A DNA stretch of 12,275 nt, from NCBI GenBank assembly GCA_018241455.1, contig JAFEDW010000040.1, positions 1-12,275 on the forward strand, written 5' to 3'. This DNA comes from Pseudomonadota bacterium (GTDB taxonomy: Bacteria > Pseudomonadota > Gammaproteobacteria > Steroidobacterales > Steroidobacteraceae). Below, in pieces: positions 6,454 to 12,275 of the stretch. Under the pieces are notes generated by a model. It saw only the letters and a program-made list of their open reading frames with translations, had not been told where the DNA came from and did not search any database. The position numbers and the translations under genes were made by a program. Position 1 is the stretch's first letter. Every line of letters begins with the position of its first letter.

Positions 6454-6470
6454 CTTGAGGGAATAAGGTA

Positions 6471-6890
6471 ATGGTCGAGACTTGGCGCGGCATCTATCCG
6501 ATCACCAGCTTCGTGCTCGAAGCGTTGGCGCGCAAGCGCGACGCCAGCATCGACGGCCGGCTGTCGGCCGAAGAGCAGACGCTGCTGACCGCGGCCGAGT
6601 TCTGGGGCGCGGCGGCGCACGGCACCTTGCAGCAGCACCTGCGTCCCGACGTGCGCGTGCAGCTCGAGGCGGCGCGGCGCGCGTTCGCCGCAATCGGCGC
6701 GGTACGCGTGGTCAGCCTGCTGCGCGTCGCCGGCGAAGAACTGGGCGATGGACCGCTGCACCAATCCGAGACCGCCGTCATCGACCAGCTCGATGACCGG
6801 CTGGCGCGCACCGACGACAATATCGAGGACCTGATCGCCCGCTATGCGGGCGTCATCGAGCGTTCGGCGGAAAGCGCAGCCGCGCAATGA
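6471..6890 (+). CDS. Hypothetical protein, coupled to the MATE exporter gene
   Basis: A 139-residue protein I do not recognise. It is predicted soluble, Ala-rich and helical, with no Cys, no signal peptide and no membrane span. The central part, LLTAAEFWGAAAHGTLQQHL and the Ala/Arg-rich stretch after it, suggests an amphipathic helical bundle; the C-terminal third is acidic. The ATG at 6471 has GAGGGA 8 bases upstream. Its stop overlaps the next start in an ATGA (6887-6890), strong evidence that it is a real gene translated together with the MATE protein. An opposite-strand frame (6432-6887) is weaker: it has no such coupling. It might be an accessory or regulatory partner of the exporter; that is inference from position. 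Confidence 0.68.
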   Translation: MVETWRGIYPITSFVLEALARKRDASIDGRLSAEEQTLLTAAEFWGAAAHGTLQQHLRPDVRVQLEAARRAFAAIGAVRVVSLLRVAGEELGDGPLHQSETAVIDQLDDRLARTDDNIEDLIARYAGVIERSAESAAAQ

Positions 6891-8308
6891 TCGAGGCGGG
6901 CGCGGCGGATCGGGTGCCGGCGCGGCGCTTCGACGCCGCTGGCGTGGCGCACGTGGATCAGCGCGCCATCGTTGCGCTGGCCTTGCCGCTGATTGCCAAC
7001 AGCGCCGTGCAGCTGGTGCTGAATCTCACCGACGTCTGGTTCATTGGCCGCATTTCCACGCAGGCGCTGGCCGCGGTCAGCGCCGTGCACTGGCTCGCGA
7101 TCGTCGTGCTGATGGTGCTGTCGGGCGTCGGCATGGCGGTGCAGACGGTGGTCGCGCAGGCGCACGGGGCGCGCCGCCAGGCGCGCGCCGCGCAGGCGGT
7201 GTGGATCGCGCTGTGGGCGCTGCTGCTGTCCGTGCCGCTGTTCCTCGCGGTGGGATTGTCGATCCGCGGCATGCTCTCGCCGTTCCAGCTCGAGCCAGCG
7301 ATCGTCGACCTGGCCGCCGCATTCTGGCTGCCGCGCGTCGGCGGCTCCTGCTTCGGCGCCGGCGTGTGGGCGCTGCTCGGCTTCTTCAACGGCATCGGGC
7401 GACCGCGCGTCACGTTGCTGGTGACCGGCGTCATGGCGGTGGCCAACGCGATCTTCAACGAGATCTTCATTTTCCATCTACACCTCGGGGTGGCCGGATC
7501 CGGGCTGGCGACGATGGTGGCGCAGGCTTGCGGGCTGGCCATCGCCATGATCGCCTTCCTGCGTGGCCACTATCGCCGCGGCTACCGCACGCACCTGACC
7601 TGGACGCCGAACCTGCGCCGCATCTGGACGCAGTTGCGCATCGGCTTTCCGATGGGGCTGCTGATGGCCGCCGACCTGATCGGCTTCTCGCTGTTCCAGA
7701 TCATGCAGGTGAAACTCGGCGAAGTGGAGGGCGCCGCCTCGCAGGTCGTCATGATCATGACGGCCGTGTCCTACCTGCCGGGGGTGGGCATCGCGCTCGC
7801 CGGCACGACACTGGTCGGGCAGGCGATCGGCGCCGGCGACCGCGATTGGGCGCTGCGGCTCGGCAGCCGCGTGATCCTGCTGACCGCGCTGTACATGGGT
7901 GGCATGGGCCTGCTGTTGGCGCTGACCGGGCCGTGGTTGCTGCCCGTGTTCGTCGGTGTCACCGGGGCGCAGGCGAATGCGGTGCTCGTGTTGGGGGCAC
8001 AATTGCTGTGGATCGCCGCCGCCTACCAGTTCTTCGATGGCCTGAATCTCGCCAGCGGCCTGTGCCTGCGCGGCGCCGGCGATGCGATGATCCCGGCAAC
8101 GTTGGTGATCGTGCTCTCCTGGCTGCTGTTCGTGCCGCTGGCGCACATGATGAGTTTCGCGCCGGGGCAGGGCTGGGTCGATTTCCTGCCGCAGTGGGGT
8201 TGGGGTGCGCGCGGCGGCTGGTGCAGCGTCGTCATCTATACGATGCTGGTCGGCACGACCCTGGCCTGGCGTTGGCGCTCGCGCGCCTGGCAGACGCGGA
8301 GGATCTGA
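6887..8308 (+). CDS. MATE family efflux transporter (NorM-like)
   Basis: A 473-residue inner-membrane antiporter of the MATE family, which exports cationic drugs, dyes or metabolites in exchange for Na+ or H+. About twelve hydrophobic segments are readable in two six-helix halves. The first half begins with ALPLIANSAVQLVLNLTDVW (about 27-46) and contains the WALLGFFNGIGRPR loop. The second half repeats the pattern from the GFPMGLLMAADLIGF segment, with the VGQAIGAGDRDWALRLG loop typical of the family. The length is normal. The ATG overlaps the upstream stop by four bases (ATGA), and the next gene starts 4 bases after its stop, so it sits in the middle of an operon. The substrate cannot be inferred. 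The palindrome at 6441 may control its expression. Confidence 0.93.
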   Translation: MIEAGAADRVPARRFDAAGVAHVDQRAIVALALPLIANSAVQLVLNLTDVWFIGRISTQALAAVSAVHWLAIVVLMVLSGVGMAVQTVVAQAHGARRQARAAQAVWIALWALLLSVPLFLAVGLSIRGMLSPFQLEPAIVDLAAAFWLPRVGGSCFGAGVWALLGFFNGIGRPRVTLLVTGVMAVANAIFNEIFIFHLHLGVAGSGLATMVAQACGLAIAMIAFLRGHYRRGYRTHLTWTPNLRRIWTQLRIGFPMGLLMAADLIGFSLFQIMQVKLGEVEGAASQVVMIMTAVSYLPGVGIALAGTTLVGQAIGAGDRDWALRLGSRVILLTALYMGGMGLLLALTGPWLLPVFVGVTGAQANAVLVLGAQLLWIAAAYQFFDGLNLASGLCLRGAGDAMIPATLVIVLSWLLFVPLAHMMSFAPGQGWVDFLPQWGWGARGGWCSVVIYTMLVGTTLAWRWRSRAWQTRRI

Positions 8309-8312
8309 AGCC

Positions 8313-8795
8313 ATGCAGATTGCGATCTTCACGACCGGCGGCACCATCGACAAGGTGTACTTCGATGCGAAGGGCAATTACCACGTTGGCTCGCCGATGG
8401 TGCGTGAGCTGTTGGTGCACGCCCGGCTTCCGGAGATGCCGACCATCACCGAATTGTTGCGCAAGGACAGCCTGGAGATGACCGCCGAGGACCGCCAGGC
8501 CGTGCGCGATGCCGTTGCGGCCTGTCCGGCGCAACGTATCCTGATCACGCATGGCACCGATACGATGGTGGCCACGGCCCGGCACCTCGAGGGCCTGGCC
8601 GGCAAGACCATCGTGCTGACCGGGGCTTTGCAGCCGGGGCGTTTCAGCGACAGCGACGCGGCCTTCAACCTCGGGCTGGCCTTCGGGGCGGTCCAATTAT
8701 GTTCAGCGGGGGTCTACGTGGTCGCCAACGGCACGGTGTTCCCCTCCGACCGTGTCCGCAAGAACCTCGAATTGAACCGTTTCGAGCCGCTATAG
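8313..8795 (+). CDS. Short asparaginase-domain protein (N-terminal domain only)
   Basis: A 160-residue protein matching the N-terminal domain of type I/II L-asparaginases. It carries both active-site Thr motifs: FTTGGTID (7-14), with the nucleophile Thr, and ITHGTDTM near 86-93, with the Thr-Asp pair. LTGALQP and the C-terminal VRKNLELNRFE are typical of a stand-alone short branch of the family. Full asparaginases are about 320-350 residues and need a C-terminal domain. The short form is a recurring family rather than a fresh truncation: the frame ends cleanly in TAG and no C-terminal homology follows. GGAGGA lies 9 bases before the ATG. The activity (amide hydrolysis, or a binding role) is uncertain. 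Confidence 0.85.
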   Translation: MQIAIFTTGGTIDKVYFDAKGNYHVGSPMVRELLVHARLPEMPTITELLRKDSLEMTAEDRQAVRDAVAACPAQRILITHGTDTMVATARHLEGLAGKTIVLTGALQPGRFSDSDAAFNLGLAFGAVQLCSAGVYVVANGTVFPSDRVRKNLELNRFEPL

Positions 8796-8884
8796 CAAAA
8801 GTCGGCCGGTGCAGGCCCGCGCTCTTGCGAACTGGCGACCCCTGTCACAGACCTGGGCCTCCGGGGCGCGTTATTTTCCGTTTT

Positions 8885-10246
8885 ATGTCCCTCCCCGCAA
8901 CGCCGATATCGCTGAAATCCTCGCGTCCGCCGATGCAGGCCTGCACGCTCGGGCAGCGGATCGTGGCTTCGCTCCCGCTGCTGTGGGCCAAATGGGTCTC
9001 GCTCCACGACGCCGCCGGCAACATCTACTGGCAACAGGGCGATGTGCTGGGACCGGCCGAACGCGAGGCGATCCGCGTCGCCGTCGAGAGCTTCGTCGGC
9101 AAGGGTGCCCCGGCGCGCGTCAATCATCCCTTGCACCGCGACCGCACCGCGTTGCTGCTGCGCGCGGAGGACGATTTTCATCCGTTCCTCGGTTTCGTCA
9201 TGCTGGTGGTCGATGACCGCTGGCTGCGCGGCAAGGGTACCGCCGCGCCCGACCTGCCCATTCCGGTGGTGCGCGCCGTGCGCGAGTGGGGCGCGACGCT
9301 CGGTTGCGGCGCCCAGGGTCCGGCCATCGGCAACACGTCCACGACCGCCGAAATGAAGGCGCCGCAGCTCGTCGCGATGCTCGAGGGCGGGCCGCGCGTC
9401 AATGACGTCGAGGCGGACCGATACCTCGAAAAACTGCGTGCCTTCGAAATCGAATTGCATGCGCAGCATTTGATACCGATCCAGACCGCGACCCGCATCC
9501 GGCGCTACGAGATCCTGATGCGCGCGGCCGGACATCCGGTGTCCGACGCCGCTCCACAGGAACTCATCCGCGGCGCCGAGGCGCTCGGGCTCGGTGCCGT
9601 GCTCGACCGCCGCGTCGTCGGCGAGTTGCTGGTGTGGCTGGCGCAGCGCTCGGAGATCTGGTCGGGCGAGCCGGCGCAATTCTCGGTCAACCTGACGACC
9701 GGCTCGCTCAGCGACGTGAACTTCCTGACCTTCGTGCGCCTGTGCCTGGAGAAGGCGCAGCTGCCGCGCGGGTTGATCGCCTTCGAGGCGCAGTTCGAGT
9801 TCTGCCGGCGCGAACCGCAGTACTTCGCGCACCTCGCGGCGCAACTCGAGCAGGCCGGGGCTGGCGTCGTCATCGACAACTTCGTGCTCAGCGACACCGG
9901 CGTGGATTTCCTGATGCAGCCGGGCGTGCGGCTGATCAAGCTCGATCCGCAGGTCACGCACGACATCATCAACGATCGCGGCCACCAGGCGCGTGTTGCC
10001 GCGATCGCGCAGGCCGCGCGCGTAGCCGGCGTGCACGTGGTCGCCAAGAATGTCGAGTGCGAGAAGTCGCGCTCGCTGCTGCAGGCGCTGGGCGTGGATT
10101 TCGTGCAGGGCTTCGGCACGAGCGCGCCCGCGCCGCTCGAGGCCATCGACGCACAGCGTGAGCTGCGCATCGAGGGACAGATCGTCGATCCGCACTACGG
10201 CGAGTTGCCCGAGGACGCTGAGCCACGCCTGGCAGCCACCGGCTGA
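8885..10246 (+). CDS. Degenerate EAL-domain protein, probable c-di-GMP reader
   Basis: A 453-residue protein with a C-terminal EAL-type domain at about 195-425 and an N-terminal region (1-170) I cannot assign. Measured against the active site of RocR (E175, N233, E265, D295, D296, K316, E352, Q372), the matching positions are Glu209 (in YEILMR, so EIL not EAL), Asn269, Glu301, Asp331, Asn332, Lys352, Lys388 and Gln408, with nearly identical spacing. The second Asp is thus Asn and the general-base Glu is Lys, and the loop-6 DDFG is DNFV. Hydrolysis of c-di-GMP is unlikely; binding or protein contact is plausible, as in FimX or LapD. There is no GGDEF domain and no membrane segment. The ATG at 8885 has a poor ribosome site; an ATG at 8933 is possible. 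It is followed 8 bases later by the DUF5658 gene. Confidence 0.85.
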   Translation: MSLPATPISLKSSRPPMQACTLGQRIVASLPLLWAKWVSLHDAAGNIYWQQGDVLGPAEREAIRVAVESFVGKGAPARVNHPLHRDRTALLLRAEDDFHPFLGFVMLVVDDRWLRGKGTAAPDLPIPVVRAVREWGATLGCGAQGPAIGNTSTTAEMKAPQLVAMLEGGPRVNDVEADRYLEKLRAFEIELHAQHLIPIQTATRIRRYEILMRAAGHPVSDAAPQELIRGAEALGLGAVLDRRVVGELLVWLAQRSEIWSGEPAQFSVNLTTGSLSDVNFLTFVRLCLEKAQLPRGLIAFEAQFEFCRREPQYFAHLAAQLEQAGAGVVIDNFVLSDTGVDFLMQPGVRLIKLDPQVTHDIINDRGHQARVAAIAQAARVAGVHVVAKNVECEKSRSLLQALGVDFVQGFGTSAPAPLEAIDAQRELRIEGQIVDPHYGELPEDAEPRLAATG

Positions 10247-10254
10247 CCAGACGC

Positions 10255-10731
10255 GTGGAGTTCTCCGACGAGCCCACGTCCGTGACCAGCGAGCGGCGCA
10301 ATCAGGCCGATCGCCGTTCGCGCACCTTGCATGCGTTGTTCACCGGCGGCTGGCACGCACGCCGCCGCAATCCACGCCGCGGCGAACCGGTTCGTCCGGG
10401 CTCGATCGACTGGCACGCACCGCAGTGGTTCGCGGCCGCGCTGCTGGTGTTGCTGCTGTCGCTGGCCGACACGTTCCTGACACTGGTGCTCGTGCACCAT
10501 GGCGCCGTCGAGGTCAACCCGATCATGGCGCCGCTGGTGGTCGGCGGCGGCCGCAGCTTCGCGTTCCTGAAGCTGGCGCTGACGGCCACCGCCGTGACCG
10601 TGCTGGTGGCGCTGACGCGCGTGCCCACGTTCGGACGGTTGCTGGCGGGGCCGATCCTGGTGGGCGCGGCCTTCATCTACGTGCTGCTGATCAGCTACGA
10701 ACTGTGGCTGGTGCAGCGCTTCGTCAGCTGA
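10255..10731 (+). CDS. DUF5658 family membrane protein
   Basis: A 158-residue small membrane protein of unknown function. The N-terminal 50 residues are very basic (ERRNQADRRSR, then HARRRNPRRG) and would stay in the cytoplasm. Three hydrophobic segments follow: about 57-81, 102-122 and 131-153. The family signature is present: Asp72 in the first helix (ADTFLTL), then GAVEVNP (83-89), then the Lys in FLKLALT. The start is a GTG at 10255, 8 bases after the stop of the EAL gene, without a strong Shine-Dalgarno, so translation is probably coupled. Pairing with a c-di-GMP-type protein suggests a signalling or envelope link, but that is inference. Confidence 0.78.
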   Translation: MEFSDEPTSVTSERRNQADRRSRTLHALFTGGWHARRRNPRRGEPVRPGSIDWHAPQWFAAALLVLLLSLADTFLTLVLVHHGAVEVNPIMAPLVVGGGRSFAFLKLALTATAVTVLVALTRVPTFGRLLAGPILVGAAFIYVLLISYELWLVQRFVS

Positions 10732-10745
10732 TCGTCCGGCGTCGC

Positions 10746-10762
10746 GCGCACTAGTAGTGCGC
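10746..10762. terminator. Perfect hairpin between convergent genes (possible bidirectional terminator)
   Basis: GCGCACTA-G-TAGTGCGC is a perfect inverted repeat with 8-base arms, lying between the DUF5658 stop (10731) and the end of the TonB receptor. It includes the receptor's TAG stop codon (10753-10751). In practice it would fold as a 6-bp GC-rich stem with a 5-base loop. Neither strand has a T-run afterwards, so it is not a classical intrinsic terminator, though its position suits a transcript 3' end barrier. Confidence 0.4.
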
Positions 10763-12275
10763 ACTGAGGCGCGCGTAGTAGAACGCGCCGTTCATGCCGA
10801 TCGGCGAGAGCACGTCATATGGGAAATTGCCAATGTAGTTGATGTCGTCGCTCGACCGGTCGGGATAGTTGTCGAGCACGTTGTCGGCGCCGAGCGCAAA
10901 CGACAGCTGCCGCGTGAGCTTGTATTCCGCTTCGAGGTCGAGCTGCGACTTGGCCGAATAGGTCTGCGTCGGCACGAAGCCGCCGCCGAAATCGAACACG
11001 CGGGTCGCGCTGCCATAGCGCGTCACGCGGCCGGTCAGCGCCCAGCGCGCATCGCTCCACTCGGCCGTCAGGATCGCCTTGTTCTTCGGCGCCGCGTCTT
11101 CGAGCGTGTTGCGCTCCTCGAGGCCGACCAGCGCGGTGGTGATGTCGAGCGCCGCGAGCTGTGCGGGCGTCGCGCGCGCGCCATCGATACGCGTCTTGGC
11201 ATAGGAGTAGGCGCCGGTGAATTTCAACGTGCCGTCGCCCGCCTTCCACAGCCAGTTGGCGACCACGTCGAAGCCCGAGGTGCGGGTGTCCACGGCATTG
11301 GTGAAGAAGTTGACGCCCTCGACGCCGGTGAGGGCGAATTGCGTCTGCAGCAGCGCGGTGAGCGCGTCGCTCTGCAGCCGCTCCGAGATCGTGATGCGGT
11401 CCTTCACCTTGATGTGGAAGTAGTCGGCCGTCAGGCTGAAGATGTCGCCAGCCTGCACCGTGAACCCGCCGCTCAGGTTGACCGACTTCTCGGCCTTCAG
11501 GTCCTGCGCGCCGAGCGCGCGCGCGATCGGGCTTGCGACCGGAAGCGTGAGCACCTGCGTCAGCGCGCCGCCGTTGCCGAAGCTGGTCGAGGTCAGCTTG
11601 TAGGAGACCTGGCTGAGCGAGGGCGCGCGGAAACTGTTGGACACCGCGCCGCGCAGCGCGAAGGTGGGCGTCAGCTTGTAGATGCCGCTGAGCTTGCCGG
11701 CCACCGCATTGCCAAAGTCGCTGTAGTGCTCGACGCGCCCGGCGATGTCCACCAGCGCCGCGCTGCTGGGTCGCAACGACAGGTCGCCGTAGAGGCTGCC
11801 GACGTTGCGCGAGGCGTTGGCCTCATCGGAGGGTTGCAGGCCAGGCCCGGCCTGTGCGCCGGCGTCGAAATCGGTGAACGGGCCGGCCGCGTAGGAGGCC
11901 GGATCGCCCGCGCCGGTCTGGTATTTCTCGTGGCGGTACTCGGCGCCGACCGCCAGGTCGGCCGGCTGCGGCAGGCCCACGTCGATCGGCCGCGTCGCAT
12001 CGAGATTGAGCGTCAGCTGGTCGAAGCGGAAATCGCCGATCTTGAAGGTGGTCGGGCTGGTCGGGCCGAGCGAGGCATTGAGCGAGTGCTCGAGGCCATA
12101 GTCGAACTTGTTCTGCCCAAAGGTCAGGCTGCTGTCCCACGACCATTCGGAGGCCTTGCCACTCAGGCCGCCGACGATCGACAGGTCCCTGTTGAGGCCG
12201 GTGGTCACCGGGCGGTAGCCGTCCGGATAGACGGCAATCTGGTTCGCGGTGCTGTCCGGGTAGCGATAGAAGGCC
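10751..12275 (-). CDS. TonB-dependent receptor, C-terminal barrel part (partial)
   Basis: An outer-membrane beta-barrel for energised import of a siderophore, vitamin or sugar ligand, driven by TonB-ExbBD. About 507 residues are visible; the frame runs out of the right edge of the window, so signal peptide, TonB box and plug lie outside. The GTG at 12208 is internal. Barrel signatures are clear: alternating aromatic strands, SNSFRAPSLSQVSY, the TADYFHIKVKDRITIS strand, FDVVANWLWK, and near the end FALGADNVLDNYPD. The chain ends in an aromatic residue (ARLSAHY), the usual BAM recognition ending. It resembles the large receptors abundant in Xanthomonas and Caulobacter. The ligand is not predictable from the barrel alone. 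It converges on the DUF5658 gene with 19 bases between stops. Confidence 0.92.
   Translation of the reverse strand, partial: AFYRYPDSTANQIAVYPDGYRPVTTGLNRDLSIVGGLSGKASEWSWDSSLTFGQNKFDYGLEHSLNASLGPTSPTTFKIGDFRFDQLTLNLDATRPIDVGLPQPADLAVGAEYRHEKYQTGAGDPASYAAGPFTDFDAGAQAGPGLQPSDEANASRNVGSLYGDLSLRPSSAALVDIAGRVEHYSDFGNAVAGKLSGIYKLTPTFALRGAVSNSFRAPSLSQVSYKLTSTSFGNGGALTQVLTLPVASPIARALGAQDLKAEKSVNLSGGFTVQAGDIFSLTADYFHIKVKDRITISERLQSDALTALLQTQFALTGVEGVNFFTNAVDTRTSGFDVVANWLWKAGDGTLKFTGAYSYAKTRIDGARATPAQLAALDITTALVGLEERNTLEDAAPKNKAILTAEWSDARWALTGRVTRYGSATRVFDFGGGFVPTQTYSAKSQLDLEAEYKLTRQLSFALGADNVLDNYPDRSSDDINYIGNFPYDVLSPIGMNGAFYYARLSAHY

Larger units (their letters stand above)
6203..6470. other. AT-richer divergent intergenic region
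   Basis: A 268-base region between a minus-strand and a plus-strand gene, visibly lower in GC than the rest of the window. I see no coding signal of its own. It contains a minus-strand promoter candidate, a TTAAGG hairpin, two copies of ATTTC(T/C)TAAGG (6251-6261 and 6353-6363) and a 13-base palindrome before the plus-strand ribosome binding site. A clear sigma70 promoter for the plus-strand operon was not found; a TTGCAA at 6403-6408 has only a weak -10 partner. Confidence 0.6.

Noticed and set aside
6432..6887. Minus-strand open frame opposite the 139-residue gene
   Set aside because: The plus-strand gene has a good Shine-Dalgarno and an ATGA overlap with the MATE gene. The minus frame has neither.
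8796..8884. Promoter or terminator in the gap before the EAL gene
   Set aside because: I found only a short CTGTCACAG dyad and a TATTTT without a matching -35; too weak to list.
8714..10195. A 493-codon minus-strand open frame opposite the EAL gene
   Set aside because: Same shadow effect; the plus strand carries clear EAL-domain motifs with correct spacing.

Overview
The window looks like a chromosomal segment of a GC-rich gammaproteobacterium. The best lineage clue is the holB-pilZ pair at the left end, which is typical of Pseudomonas/Xanthomonas-type genomes with type IV pili. A large TonB-dependent receptor of the style common in Xanthomonadales/Nevskiales-like bacteria supports this. The genus cannot be fixed from sequence alone. 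No tRNA, rRNA, CRISPR array, insertion sequence or phage gene was seen, and genes are packed tightly.

Left block (1-2430). The 3' end of holB (DNA polymerase III delta') is followed 7 bases later by pilZ. Converging on pilZ is a minus-strand gene fusing two cyclic-nucleotide-binding-like domains to a rhodanese domain. It probably has its own extended -10 promoter. The tatD gene that often follows pilZ is absent here.

Middle block (2430-6202). A minus-strand pair encodes an endonuclease/exonuclease/phosphatase-fold hydrolase (TTG start, strong Shine-Dalgarno) and, 16 bases later, a FadJ-type bifunctional fatty acid beta-oxidation enzyme. Divergent from the hydrolase across only 57 bases is a small TIR-like (DUF1863/MTH538-type) protein. 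Its catalytic-Glu position is Gln. Next comes a minus-strand conserved protein of unknown function, convergent with the TIR-like gene.

Intergenic control region (6203-6470). This 268-base stretch is clearly more AT-rich than its surroundings and separates divergent genes. It holds a candidate minus-strand promoter, a perfect TTAAGG/CCTTAA hairpin and a perfect 13-base palindrome just before the ribosome binding site of the next operon.

Right block (6471-12275). A plus-strand run contains an unknown 139-residue protein, translationally coupled to a MATE-family exporter. It continues with a one-domain asparaginase-like protein, a degenerate EAL-domain protein and a DUF5658 membrane protein. 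A minus-strand TonB-dependent receptor, cut by the window edge, converges on it, with a perfect hairpin at the junction.

The most interesting points are: (i) the EAL protein, whose metal/substrate residues keep the canonical spacing but with Asp->Asn and Glu->Lys changes at key positions, suggesting a c-di-GMP reader rather than a phosphodiesterase; (ii) the divergent TIR-like/hydrolase pair with Gln at the NADase Glu position; and (iii) the palindrome in front of the MATE operon. I found no clear, complete novel defence or mobile system.
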